A stretch of 64,000 bases of DNA from Pseudovirgaria hyperparasitica (Eukaryota > Ascomycota > Dothideomycetes > Acrospermales > Acrospermaceae). Location of the stretch: NCBI RefSeq assembly GCF_010093815.1, contig NW_022985550.1, forward strand, positions 1,749,074-1,813,073, in the 5' to 3' direction. The translations under genes were made by a program, and so were the position numbers. The notes under the pieces were generated by a model, which made no database searches, had not been told where the DNA came from, and was given only the letters and a program-made list of their open reading frames with translations. This document shows, in pieces, positions 11,386-23,719 of this stretch. Every line of letters starts with the position of its first letter. Position 1 is the stretch's first letter.

Positions 11386-12681
11386 ATGGATGCAGTCCCG
11401 CAGTACCCTCTATATGGCTCGACATTTAATGTGTACAGCATATCTCCTTTATACCACGGTCGTTCGCAACTGCTCCTCGATGCAAGCTTACGATCGCATG
11501 CGCGACGACTGCGCAATGTGCTAAAGGGAGACACCCTCCGTGGTGTGCACATCGGTGTCGCAGCCACGGATAATGCAATAGCAAACCTCGGACCTCTAGA
11601 AAGCTGTACATGGGATCTGATAGGCGACGAGGCATCATGGGAAGAGACACACGCAAGCGACGAGCACGACGAAATGTCGGACGATCTTGCGCCTGGTGGA
11701 AAACCTATATCTCCAGAAGTAACCCGTGGAATACATATTCAACTGCAGTACTTGCAGACAACGCATACAGGACTACTCCTAAGAAACCCAGCGAGCAAAC
11801 CACCTCCGAATGGGTTCACTTCAATGCCACTTCTACTCCTCCGCATGCCACAGCCCGTCCGCGAAGTCGTGCTAGAATACCTCACCACCACATTCGATAC
11901 CAGAATCTCTCCCCTGAAGTTTCGTTCAGAGTTTCTATTGTCGTCACTCGAGTCTCTCCTCGCCCACATCACCGATCATGAATCGCCAGAGACTATACCA
12001 GACATTGTAAAACCACTTCAGATTCAACTCGCGTTTCCACAATTTACACAGTACGTCAAGCATATCGATATTACAATAGCAAGAGACGACTTGCACGAGT
12101 TTGTTTGCCGAGGGCAACAATTGAACGCCGGCTCCAACGCGCCTCTCACTACAGCGTTGGAGCTTTACCTCTCATCTCACCTAGCCCTCGACACGAAGTA
12201 CATTCGTTCTGGCATATCGAAGGCTATCTGTGGCCTCTTCGCGCTTTCATCAGAGGGCAAATTGAAGCTTTTTGCGCCTGCACCAAGGTCATCCGACACC
12301 TCAGAAGACGAACGCGACACACTTTCACCTTCTGCGTCACAATTGTTTATGCGAGACTTCTACAGCCGCTTGGTTTCCGAAGCTTCAACGCCCCTTCAGC
12401 TACTATCCTCCACAATTCCAGGCGCGAAGGCGAAGGAACCGAGTAGGCCGGCACCTCGCAGGAAGCGTGAAGCGACGACTGATGTAGAGAATGGTGCAAA
12501 GCAGCGGAGACCTCAGGCGCGCGTACAGGATGACGAGCTTGCCGACGCAAACGACGCTCATACCGTGCGCAGCACAAACACACCAGCGAGACTCAGTGTG
12601 CCTGTAGATCCGCCGCCACCATACGAGCTCCATGATCCCGCACGGTCGCAGCGGGCGGGGTCGCAACCAGGACCAGCGTGA
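11386..12681 (+). CDS. Kinetochore protein Fta1/CENP-L-like (Sim4/CCAN complex)
   Basis: Single-exon gene of 431 aa, starting at the first ATG (11386). The N-terminus, MDAVPQYPLYGSTFNVYSIS followed by PLYHG, matches the opening of fungal Fta1 proteins (Pfam kinetochore complex Sim4 subunit Fta1), the homologue of CENP-L. CENP-L pairs with CENP-N in the inner kinetochore and helps attach it to CENP-A chromatin. The middle contains alternating strands and helices (LLLLRMPQPVREVVLEYL; IRSGISKAICGLF). The last 90 residues are low-complexity, rich in Pro, Arg and acidic residues, with a basic RRKRE patch, and are probably disordered. It is convergent with the E2 gene, the two stop codons lying 233 bases apart. 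The call rests on N-terminal resemblance only. Confidence 0.68.
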   Translation: MDAVPQYPLYGSTFNVYSISPLYHGRSQLLLDASLRSHARRLRNVLKGDTLRGVHIGVAATDNAIANLGPLESCTWDLIGDEASWEETHASDEHDEMSDDLAPGGKPISPEVTRGIHIQLQYLQTTHTGLLLRNPASKPPPNGFTSMPLLLLRMPQPVREVVLEYLTTTFDTRISPLKFRSEFLLSSLESLLAHITDHESPETIPDIVKPLQIQLAFPQFTQYVKHIDITIARDDLHEFVCRGQQLNAGSNAPLTTALELYLSSHLALDTKYIRSGISKAICGLFALSSEGKLKLFAPAPRSSDTSEDERDTLSPSASQLFMRDFYSRLVSEASTPLQLLSSTIPGAKAKEPSRPAPRRKREATTDVENGAKQRRPQARVQDDELADANDAHTVRSTNTPARLSVPVDPPPPYELHDPARSQRAGSQPGPA

Positions 12682-12914
12682 GATATACTATACTCTATAG
12701 GCGTTCGAGATACCCAAAGATACCCAGGCACACGAGGCGTCATTTTGTATATAACCTAAAATAAATCTATACCATTCGTGAAGGCTACTTTGTTACACAT
12801 GCATCGCTGCTGGAGTGATTGAAAAGGGGGAAGCTAGACTAGGTACCTACACTATACATAAGGGCTAAATTGCAGCCCGATCCGCTCTACAAACCCACCC
12901 AAGATAGAGCAAGC

Positions 12915-14601
12915 CTATAATAGCATCTCCAAGGGGTGCTCAATTACTTTCTTAAGCTCTCTCATGAACTCGCCTCCAACTGCGCCATCGACAACCTTGT
13001 GGTCAAAGCTGCCGGTGATGACAATCTGGTCATCCCACTCAACACCGGTTGTGCCGTCCGCATTCTCAACTGGTATTGCTACCTTCTTGGTTGTGCCGAT
13101 AGCCACAATAGTTGCTTGTGGAGGGTTGATAACAGCAGTGAAACGGTCGATTGCGTCATTCATTCCCATATTGGAGATTGTAATGGTACCGCCTTGGTAT
13201 TCCTCGGGTTTAAGCTTGCCATCACGGGCGCGCTTACCGAGATCCTTAATTTGTCCCGAGATCGTGGTGAGGCCAAGAGCACCAACGTTCTTGACGATAG
13301 GTGTCATGAGTCCTACAGGCGTCGCGACAGCGACAGAAACATCAACTGAGTTATGCTGGCGAATCATGGTCTGCCCTCCGTCTTCACGCCACGACGAGTT
13401 AGCTGCAGGGACCTTACGAGCTGCCACGGAGACGGCCTTGACCAGAAAGTCATTTACAGAGAGCTTGTATTCTCCGTTAGCCTCAGCGTTGAGGGCGGCC
13501 CGTAGCTTGAGAAGCTTGCTGACGGAGATTGCGGATGCGACAAAGTAGTGGGGGTTTTCGTTCATAGATTGCTTAAGGCGATTAGCAATCGTCTTGCGCA
13601 TGCTGCTGGCGGGGATGTCCTCGTATGATGCAGCAGGAGCGGCAGCGCCAGTAGCGGCTCCGGCAGCTGGCTTGTACTTTTCGATGTCCTGAACGGTGAT
13701 GCGTCCACCAGGGCCAGAGCCTTTGACTTGGCCGATCGGCACGCCCTTCTCGAGTGCGAGCTTCTTTGCGGCTGGGCTGGCAGTGGACTCACGCTCCAAG
13801 ACCGTTTCGAGTCTACCACCTGTCGAGTCAGACTCTTGTGGCTTGATGGAAGAGGAACCTGATTCAGACGATGGAGGTGCAGTCGATGAGCCCGAATTAG
13901 GGGGCTCCGACGATTCGGAGGCTTCTTCCTTAGGAGCTTCCTTTGGAGCTTCCTTCTCACCACCGGCGTCATCCACGGAGAAGGATTCGAATGCTGAAAC
14001 GTCCTCTCCTTCACCGATCATAATCGCTATTGGCTATATCTGTATTAGTATCGGGTCTTCGAGTTTCTTCGGACAGTATTATAGCTTACGGATCCGACTG
14101 CAACATCCTTCTCGCCTGAATCTTTCAGGATCTTTGCGAGTGTTCCCTCGTCTTGGAATTCGAAGTCCATTTGTGCCTTGTCTGTCTCAATCTCGACCAA
14201 GACATCACCTGGTGCGAGTGAATCGCCGGCCTTCTTCTGCCATGTACCGATGTTTCCCGAAGTCATGGTGGGTGAGAGCGCTGGCATGCTGATAACAGTG
14301 TGCGGAGGAAAAGCTGCAAACGGCTGAAGTTAGCCAACAGATTACAGATAGAGTGTGATTGACAATTGTATACTGACACTTTGAAGCATAATATCTTGCG
14401 AGAGCGGCGAGTGCTGGTGTTCGCTTGCTGTATATTGCCAGATTAGCTCAAATCTGTGAAGCTTCGACAAGAACTAAATGAAATAGCTTACACGACAAAT
14501 TGTGTACTTCTGGAGAATGATTGAGCACCTCCAACAACGATTGAGCTTCGCATGCAAAGCTGCGCCGAGGACCGCGCGAACATAGCTGGCGCTGCAGACA
14601 T
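12915..14601 (-). CDS. LAT1: Dihydrolipoyllysine-residue acetyltransferase, pyruvate dehydrogenase E2
   Basis: Mitochondrial E2 core of pyruvate dehydrogenase: moves the acetyl group from lipoamide to CoA. Exons on the minus strand are 14601-14492, 14427-14378, 14313-14090 and 14033-12915, with introns of 64, 64 and 56 bases (the last with branch TACTAAT). The product is about 500 aa. The N-terminus is a mitochondrial presequence rich in Ser, Arg and Ala. A lipoyl domain follows ([16 protein letters not shown]; lipoyl lysine in [11 protein letters not shown]), then a Ser/Pro/Glu-rich linker, a peripheral subunit-binding domain ([20 protein letters not shown]) and the catalytic domain with the H-x-x-x-D-G motif ([12 protein letters not shown]) near the C-terminus. 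A single lipoyl domain is usual for fungi. The second intron is best spliced at GTCAGT, giving [19 protein letters not shown]. The gene is divergent from SEC7. Confidence 0.94.
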
Positions 14602-15326
14602 GATGACAGGTGCCGCTATGTCGGCAAGAAGAAGTTCTCAACGGATGAACTGGGCGCAAGGTGAGAAAGGAGGGAGGGCACCTGCCTAAGCTGCTTCTAA
14701 GTATATATCAGACAACAGCACCCGTCGAGATGGGGAGAATTGGAGATGGGAGTGTGCGTGAGGTAAATTATCCAGGCAACTCGGTGTAGGTATTAGATGC
14801 AGTTTATTACTTGCCCAACAAGAAAGATGGACAGGGCCACGGTTGGAGCTCCGCCCGATCTTTTCCTTAGCGCCCGCGTGGCAGAGTCCAAAGCCCAACA
14901 ACCTTCAGGAAAAGTATGTATATTTATTCAATTGCCCATGCACATACAGCATTACTCTAGATCAGCTCAACAGTGAGACTACAATGGACCAGATGTCATA
15001 CGAGCTCTACATTGACGATCTAGCATGTGCTCGCATTAATTAGTGCCCGTCGCCAAATCGCTGGTGCTAAATGTGGCCGCTTGACTAAGCTCCAGGGCTG
15101 GGCTGGGACGCCGGGATCCTGGCAGCTTGTACGTACTCAATAATGATATACTGTTTATTCTATGTGACTTTTGACCGGGTTGCTTCTACCTTCAACTATT
15201 CTGTACGATCTTGAAATCATTGGGTCTGTTTTCGGGCACGAATATTTCCGCGCCTGCTAATTATGCAATCCTAAGCATCACCGCCGCGACGACAACTCCT
15301 GAGGCTTACGACGCAAAACAGCCAAC
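14602..15326. promoter_or_regulatory. Shared upstream region of E2 and SEC7
   Basis: 725 bases between divergent start codons. It must hold both promoters. No RNA gene, long ORF or clear operator was recognised. Confidence 0.5.
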
Positions 15327-18300
15327 ATGGCAGAGGATCAGCCGACTGTAGAAGCTACAGAGCCTATCCGTACGAATGGAGACACAATGATAGACGTATC
15401 GCTTGGACAAGAAAAGAAGGAAGCGGAGTCAAAGGACTCGTCACCAGTCGACTTGCAAGAGATACCCCAAATACAAGCAATAGATACGTCTGTGCGATCC
15501 GATCTCCCATCAGCCATAGCGACACCGGAACAACACCAGATACAAGAACCCGAAACACCGCGGTTCGTCGAGTTTAATAATATCAGCGCAGCGCGACCGA
15601 GGACCGACTCACAGTCTACAACCGCGACTACTGCCACGAGACCTTCGACCAGAAGCTCTCTCGTCTTTGTGACTACTGCGTTAGAAACGATCGCACAATC
15701 AAAGGATGCAAAGAGGAATAAGAAACTGGGGGACTCCACTCAGCAGGCCCTGACGGCAATCAAGGATGGTGGTGACCCGTCTAGGCTGAATCCAGAGATT
15801 CTGTTCTTACCTTTACAACTGGCATCTGAAGCGACTACGTTCTCGATTGTCATCACTGCCCTCGATTGCATCGGCAAACTCATAAGCTATTCCTATTTCT
15901 CGAATCCCGCCGAACAGCCCTCGACCGAAGCCTCCGAAGGCACTCCGCTGATCGAGCGCGCCATTGACACAATATGCGATTGCTTTCAAGGTGAAGCTAC
16001 ACAAGTGGATGTGCAACTACAGATTGTCAAGTCTTTGTTGGCTGCTATACTGAATGACAAGATTGTGGTACACGGCGCCGGCTTGCTCAAGGCTGTTAGA
16101 TTGACGTACAATATCTTTCTCCTAAGTAAGTCCGGTGCGAACCAACAAGTCTCACAAGGTGCATTGACTCAGATGGTTGGTACGGTCTTTGAGAGAGTAA
16201 AGACCCGCTTGCTGATAAAGGAATCCCGCCTGACTTTATCCCGCACATCTTTGGACAAGAGTGCACCTGATATTGGCAAAGACTCCGACGATGTGAACGG
16301 CAGCGTTGGAGGCGTAGATGGCTCGCAAGCGAATGAAGATCAAGAGGAAGATGGAGACGCAGATATGAATGAGGACCCGAGCGATGTACCTGTCGACAAA
16401 CATACTGGTCCCAAGATCACACTGCAAAGCTTTGAAAACAGCATGAATTTCAACGACGAGAGGATACATGACAATGCGCCGACGCTTGTTACAAGGGTCA
16501 AAGCACGACCATCGCGAGCTGCTTCCGGTCAAGAGAGCGTCGTTTCTGGAGCACCACACGATGTAGACGACGACGAGGAAGATGAGATCTACATTCGTGA
16601 TGCATATCTGGTTTTCCGAGCGATGTGCAGACTGAGCACCAAGCCTTTGCCTGTTGAACACGCACAAGATATCCGATCGCCAAGCATGCGGTCAAAGTTG
16701 CTTTCATTGCACATTATTCACACGATTCTCCATAACAACATAGCCGTTTTCATATCCCCCTTCGCAACGATACAAAGCAGTAGCAGTGATGAACCAACAC
16801 CATTCATTCAAGCCATCAAGCAGTATCTCTGTTTGAGCCTAAGTCGCAATGGCGCCAGCTCCATCAGCCGCGTATTCGAGGTTAGTTGTGAGATTTTCTG
16901 GCAAATGCTCAAGTACCTCCGCATCATGTTGAAGAAAGAAATAGAGGTGTTTCTGAAGGAGATATACCTGGCGACTCTAGAAAAGCGCACATCCGCTTTT
17001 TTCCAAAAACAATACATATTAACCATTTTCGGGCGTCTTGCTGAAGACCCACGAGCTCTCGTCGAGGTCTATCTGAATTACGATTGCGATAGGACTGCTC
17101 TAGACAATATGTATCAAAGGGTTGTCGAGAATCTTGCACGAGTTTCGAGCACCCCGGTACTCGTAACAGCTGCGCAACAGCAAATATATCGCGAGAAGCG
17201 AACAAAACAGTCCAATCATGGTTCGGATTGGCAAAGTCGAGGTCTTCTTCCCCCTTCTTTGGCTACTGCTGCAATGCATCCTCCACAAGATATCGACGAA
17301 GGCTACCCGCCGGAGTATGCTATGAAACAAGAGGCTCTCGAATCTCTGGTTCAGATTCTGCGGTCCCTTGTGAATTGGTCTCAGGAGGCAACGACGACAT
17401 CGACTGCGGTACGCGAGAGCGATTCTCGCATTTCAGAAGATTTCCGAGGGTCGGTCGACACCCGGGAAGGCAATCTACCTTCGCCTAGTATCGGTGGAGA
17501 CGACTCTGGAGCACAAACGCCCATGGCAGAGGATGATCCGAACCAAATTGAAAGAGAAAAGCAAAGAAAGACGGCCTTGACAAATGCCGTGAAACAATTC
17601 AACTACAAACCCAAACGCGGTCTCAAGGCACTGCTCAAGGATGGCTTTATTCAATCCAATAGCCCACAGGACATTGCGAAGTTCTTCATGACACATACCA
17701 TTGTCGATAAGAAGGCACTTGGTGAATTTCTTGGTGAAGGCGATCCAGAAAACATTGCAATCATGCATGCATTTGTCGATTTACTGGACTTTACGAAGAC
17801 ACGTTTTGTGGATGCACTTCGGCGATTTTTACAATGTTTCAGACTGCCAGGTGAAGCTCAGAAAATTGACAGATTTATGCTCAAATTTGCAGAACGCTAT
17901 ATCACAGGTAACCCAAACGCATACGCGAATGCAGACACAGCCTATGTTCTGTCTTACTCTGTAATCATGCTTAATGTTGATCAGCACAGCAAGAAGATGA
18001 AGGGCAAAAGGATGACTCCAGAGGATTTCATTAAAAACAATCGCGGTATCAACGATAATGCAGATCTTCCGGAAGACTATCTGCGTGGGATATACGACGA
18101 CATCTCTCACAATGAGATAGTACTGGAAGAAGAGCAAGAAGCTGCTGCCAATGCTGGGCAAATTCCCCCAGCTCAAACAGGAGGCATTGCCGCCGGTCTG
18201 GGTCTCGCAGGAGGCAGGGACCTCCAAAGGGAAGCATACATGCAGGCATCTGAAGAAATGGCCAATAAAACCGAACAGTTGTACAAAAATCTACTACGTG

Positions 18301-21295
18301 CACAACGGCGCGGCGCCGCGAGAGCACCGGTGACCAAGTTCATCCCGGCGACATCTTTTAAGCACGTCGGACCAATGCTTGAAGTTACCTGGATGCCGTT
18401 CCTTACCGCTCTCAGCGCGCAAGCACAGGATACCAACAATCTTGAAATCGTCAGGCTATGCATGGAAGGACTGAAACTTGCCATTCGTCTAGCTTGCGTG
18501 TTTGATCTAGAAAATCCTCGACAGGCTTTCGTCCAATCTCTGTCCAAGTTTACCAATTTGTACAACCTCAGCGAGATGAAAGCGAAGAACGTTGAGGCAT
18601 TGAAAGTACTTCTTGATGTTGCGCAACACGAAGGAGATCACCTGAAAGAGTCCTGGCGAGATATCCTGACCTGTGTTAGCCAGCTTGACAGGTTTCAATT
18701 GATATCAACTGGTGTTGATGAAGGTGTCGTACCCGACGTGTTGAAGGCTAACGTCAACGCGCCATCACGAAAGGCAACCCTTCAAGTGCCCCCGAAAGGT
18801 CGCGGCCGCTCGCAAGGTGGCATTGTGTACGAAACACATATAGCAGAGGAGTCCCGATCGGCAGACATTATTCGTAGCGTCGACCGCATCTTTACGAACA
18901 CTGCAAACCTCTCAGGAGAGGCTATCGTACACTTCGTTCGTGCACTCACGCAAGTGAGTTGGCAAGAAATTCAATCCTCTGGTCAAAGCGAATCACCTCG
19001 CACGTACAGTCTTCAGAAACTAGTTGAGATCAGTGGCTACAACATGACACGTGTGCGTTTCGAGTGGACGAACATTTGGCAGATTCTCGGGGAGCATTTT
19101 AATCAAGTTGGATGTCACAACAACACTAATGTTGTCTACTTCGCTCTGAACGCCCTGCGTCAGTTATCTATGCGCTTCATGGAGATCGAGGAACTACCCG
19201 GCTTCAAATTCCAGAAGGACTTTCTCAAGCCGTTCGAACATATAATTGCTAACTCGAACGTCGTCATGGTCAAAGACATGGTTCTTCGATGCTTGATTCA
19301 GATGATCCAGGCGCGAGGTCAAAATATACGGTCAGGGTGGAAGACGATGTTCGGCGTATTCACCGTGGCGGCGCAAGAACCTTACGGTATGAGGTCCATC
19401 CATATCGTAAACTCCGTGCTAATGATCGGTAGAGGGAATTGTTAATCTTGCATTTGACAACGTTACACAAGTTTACAACAGCAGTTTTGGTGTTGTAATC
19501 TCACAGGGCGCCTTTGCAGATCTGATAGTGTGCCTGACACAGTTCTCCAAAAACCATAAGTTTCAGAAGAAATCACTGTCTGCAATAGAGACGCTCAAGT
19601 CTGCCATTCCGAAAATGCTCCGGACGCCGGAGTGTCCTCTTTCTCATAAGTCGGGGCTCAAGAAGGAAGCGGAGCAAGCAACGGCATTGCCAAAACAGCC
19701 AAGTCGGCAGACCCAGGAAGAAGAGTTCTGGTTTCCCGTTCTCTTCGCTTTCCATGACGTTTTGATGACGGGTGAAGACCTGGAGGTTCGATCCAGGTGA
19801 GTAACTATGACAACAATTAGATTCAATGCTTACATTTGACAGGGCTCTGTCTTATCTTTTCGAGACTCTCATAAGATATGGTGGTAACTTCCCGCAAGAC
19901 TTCTGGGATACCCTTTGGCGTCAGCTACTTTATCCCATCTTTATGGTGTTGAAGTCAAAGTCGGAAATGTCCAAGGTTTTGAATCACGAAGAACTGTCGG
20001 TATGGCTTTCTACAACTATGATACAAGCACTTCGGCATATGATCAACTTGTTCACGCACTTTTTCGAATCACTCGAGTATATGCTCGATCGTTTCCTCGA
20101 CCTGCTTACACTTTGCATCTGCCAAGAAAACGACACCCTTGCGAGAATCGGTAGCAACTGCCTTCAGCAATTAGTACTGCAGAATGTTGACAAATTTGAC
20201 CCGAGTCACTGGAACCAGATTGTGTCTGCATTTGTAGAGCTCTTCGACCGTACCGAGGCGACCGCTCTCTTCTCTGCGGTAACTTCATCGTATGCGCCAC
20301 CTCAAACAATAGTCAACGGTACAAACAAGACCCCGACATTCAAGACACCAGATGAACAGTCGCTATCTGGGCTTAGTTTAGGCGAAATTCCTGCTGACGA
20401 GAAGACGCTTCCGCAATCCGAAAATCCTCTTGGAATAAATGGTCTATCATTACCTCGGCGGGGATCTAGTGTGTCGAAAGAGGAGGTTCCTTCACAGGCT
20501 GCTGGCGGAGACCCTGCAAGCAAGTCGACCACTGAACTCGAAGATTATCGCCCAGAAAGCGAATTACAACAAGCGCCGGTCGTCGTTACAGCTGCTCGTC
20601 GAAGATACTTTAACCAAATCATTACGAAATGCGTGTTGCAGCTCTTGATGATAGAAACTGTTCAAGAGCTGTTCACCAACGATACGGTATATCAGCGGAT
20701 CCCATCAACGGAGTTATTGCAGCTGATGCAAGTGCTCAAAAAGAGTTTCTTCTTTGCGAAAAAGTTTAATGCAGATCGAGAACTACGCACTCGATTATTT
20801 AAAGAAGGATTCATGAAGCAGCCGCCCAATCTACTCAAGCAAGAGTCTGGTTCTGCTGCCGTCTACGTCAGCATATTATTGCGCATGTACCACGATACAT
20901 CAACAGAACGTGCCGCCAACCGCGTGCAGACGGAGTCAGCCTTGGTTCCACTGTGCGAAGACATCGTACAGTCCTACATTGAACTCGATGAGGAGACACA
21001 ACAACGCAACATCCTCACCTGGCGCCCAGTGGTTGTCAACGTTTTAGAGGGGTTCCTAGGCTTTGCTGAAGATGAGTTCAAGAAGTTCACACCAATGTTC
21101 ACCGAGATTGTGGTAGGCCTACTAGGTACGGGAATGGCGCCTGAAGTGCAGAAGGCTGTACAGGCGCTCACAGCACGCTGTTTCGAAGGTCTGGGAGTGA
21201 AGAGCGACTGGGGGTCGTTGGCAGAACGAGGCTCTATCAGTCCCAGGACTGGGACGAGCCCAAATCGCCCAAGAAGGACCAGCCGCAATAAGTGA
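15327..21295 (+). CDS. SEC7: Golgi Arf guanine-nucleotide exchange factor Sec7
   Basis: Activates Arf1 at the trans-Golgi and drives vesicle formation. Exons are 15327-19386, 19433-19796 and 19843-21295, with two 46-base introns (GTATGA..branch GCTAATG..TAG and GTGAGT..CAG). The product is about 1958 aa, close to the usual 1900-2000. An acidic N-terminus is followed by the DCB/HUS dimerisation region, the catalytic Sec7 domain at about residues 750-935 (glutamate finger in FRLPGEAQKI; YSVIMLNVDQHS; FIKNNRGIND) and long helical HDS repeats. Splicing of intron 1 restores EPYEGIVNLAFDNV, and of intron 2 VRSRALSYLFETL. The ATG at 15327 has a good context (AACATGGC). At the very end a GTGAGT at 21292 could open a further small intron ending at a CAG near 21342, changing only the last few residues. 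Confidence 0.95.
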
Positions 21296-23719
21296 GTAAT
21301 ATCTTAAGTGTAATCTTACTATGAGATCGCAAAAGCAGTGGCGTTTGGGGCGAAGGATGACTTCGGTGAAGATCATCCTAAGATTCGTGAGCGTGTATAT
21401 CGTATAGAAGCATAGTTACATAGCTTGCATAAGCTTTTGATCAGTACAATAGTATCATAAAGAGGATAAGACCTAGCTGAGTTCTAGATATGGTTAATGT
21501 CACTGCTCAAGTCACCAGGTTTGCTGGCGGAAGTGGACATCACAATATTGTAACTTCCACAAGTCCTAGGCCCCGTCCATTCCTGGTCTCTGCGTCAATT
21601 TAGCCTGATGAATTTACCACGTCGCAATGATATTGGCGAATAATATAGCCCCACTAATCGTATCGGGATTCTGTATCTGATCCTTATTGATCTCATCAGG
21701 GAAGTCCAACGAGAGAAATCCATTTTTCTCTTGTCCACTAGCTTATTAATTACCACCTCTCCTATCGATCCTTACGCAGATCCTGCATCTTTAGTCGGTT
21801 TATTTTATCTACTAAGATAGTGTCATACTCACACATGAAGAGGTTTACTTTTGGCTGAGACTGACTAGAAACTTTCGTAGGACAAATACTAATGAAACGA
21901 ATCAACCAGTCCATCTAAGCTATAATAAACTAGCTCTATATTAGTAGTATAATGAGGGGAGACTTTATATCTTTTTCTCTCTACTTATAACAAGCTTCTG
22001 AAATGCATTTAATCTGAGATATATATTCTAATCCTAAGAATAAGGGTTTTCGACATAATGCCTTGATAGCCCATGTGAATTACATCAATTGGAATATGTA
22101 CGAGATTCTGACCCTCGAAATCAGCGGTAAAATATTGGGCTTGTAAGTATCCTAGAATATGTAACGAACAAGGATACATTCACATAAGATTTCAACGGTT
22201 CTATGTAATTAGATGACGGAGATATTATGCCTTAATAATATACATGAAGTTGATATAACTTTAAATCGATTTCGAAATGTTTAAGAACTCCTTTCCCTAG
22301 ATATCAGACGCTAGAGCATGATTAGTATCATAATGGAATACATCGAGCCTCATATAAGTGTATATACGGATCTATCTACTTAGAATGTCGAAGTACGGTG
22401 TCGGGCCGACGAGATCGGGCTGTTCGGACGGCGCACCAGAACAATGTCATTGAGGGTGACATAAGCAAATCGGAGGTGGTATGCCACCACGAATAGATTA
22501 TGCTAAGAGTAGACTACGTAGTAAAGAGTATTATATCGGAGAGGAGGCTGGCTGTAAGGATATTTGGATCAGAAAACGCGGATGCGCCGAAGTATCTACA
22601 GGTCGCAAAGCCCAAGACAGCGCGGGAGCCAGTACCGCGAGGCTTATCAATAACTGTGGCTAGACCGCAAGGATTGGAATTGGAGATAGATATCCGTAGG
22701 AAGTTGAAAGGATCGACGACGTGGTGTAGGAGTTCGGAACATGGAGTCAAGAGTTAAGCTAGTGCAAATGAACGTCAGATGAAAAGTCGTGTCCGTTTAT
22801 CCATAGTTACATCCATTATGAGGAGTATAATGGCTGCTCCGACCCAACATTGAGTGTGCTTAACAGCATCGATGGTTTAGTGGTAAAATCCGGTCTTCCC
22901 ATAGAGTTTGGCCGGGCCCCGGGTTCGATTCCCGGTCGTTGCATTTGTTTTTGTGTGATTACGATAATCAAATATAAGAGTTCTTATTGGCTGTTAGAAC
23001 GATTATCTATTTCATCAGATAGAGAGTTATATTTAAGTAAACATTATAGGCGTTTAGGGGTAATTTAAAACTTCGACGAATTAATATTATAGTTATATTT
23101 TTAATAGTTACTACTTTACTCTATCTTTCGAACGTGTATAACATTTACTATTATCTACTTATGTTAGTTATAAAATAATCCTATCGCAATATATATAGCT
23201 TACTCTAGTAGTGATATTAGACATGTGTCTTTCTACCTCTATACGAACAATCAAATACCATTTTGAGTTTCATAAGAGTTTCTAAAGAATTCACGTAGAG
23301 TTACATATTCATGTTGATGGAGATCTAATTGAAATTCAATTCTACTACTAGAACTGATAATCCAATTCAGATATACGGTCCTAGTATTGTAATGTTTTAG
23401 TCGAATCCGACCGAGACTTAAAATTCAATTGAATTGGATTGACTCATAGGATGTCTACCCCGTACATGAACGATATGTGTGTGATATCAACAAAGAAGTA
23501 AAGATGCAAGATGTGACTTTGCTATTGGTCAGGCAGAGTATGCAAACGAGGGGAAAGGTAACTCGAGTGCGGGTAGTCTTGGCCTGGAATACTCTCCTTG
23601 CACATTCGACCTACATCTTTCCTCCCTGAACAATGCCTCGAAAAATTTCAAACCTCATTTTAAGTCATCTACAGCCCCTTGTTCCAAGTCTTTCCGAATT
23701 ACCTCAGAGTTTTTGCCCG
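21296..23719. other. AT-rich island with a single tRNA
   Basis: After the SEC7 3' end the base composition falls sharply. In 23041-23220 I count 45 G+C in 180 bases (25%), and TpA is very frequent. No ORF has family resemblance. A less AT-rich patch at about 22380-22760 has an open frame on both strands but no recognisable product. The picture suits DNA damaged by repeat-induced point mutation or another decayed insertion. No element family, terminal repeats or target duplication could be identified by eye. The 3' UTR of the aminotransferase should lie at the right end. Confidence 0.6.
22866..22943 (+). tRNA. tRNA-Gly (anticodon CCC) with a 7-base intron
   Basis: The cloverleaf can be drawn by hand. 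The acceptor stem is GCATCGA/TCGTTGC with one T-T mismatch at pair 4-69. The D arm has GGTTTAGTGGTAAAAT (A box). The anticodon stem is CGGTC/GGCCG. The T arm is CCGGG-TTCGATT-CCCGG (B box), and the discriminator base is A. Between the anticodon-stem halves there are 14 bases, so after T32-T33 and anticodon CCC (22898-22900) and A37, seven extra bases (22902-22908) sit at the usual intron position 37/38. A T-rich run follows directly (TTTGTTTTT), fitting Pol III termination. It reads glycine GGG codons. The acceptor mismatch and the AT-rich surroundings leave some doubt whether the gene is active. Confidence 0.85.

Noticed and set aside
22500-22757. Open frames on both strands in the less AT-rich patch
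   Set aside because: No recognisable product, and the frames overlap on opposite strands. Probably chance openness in a remnant.
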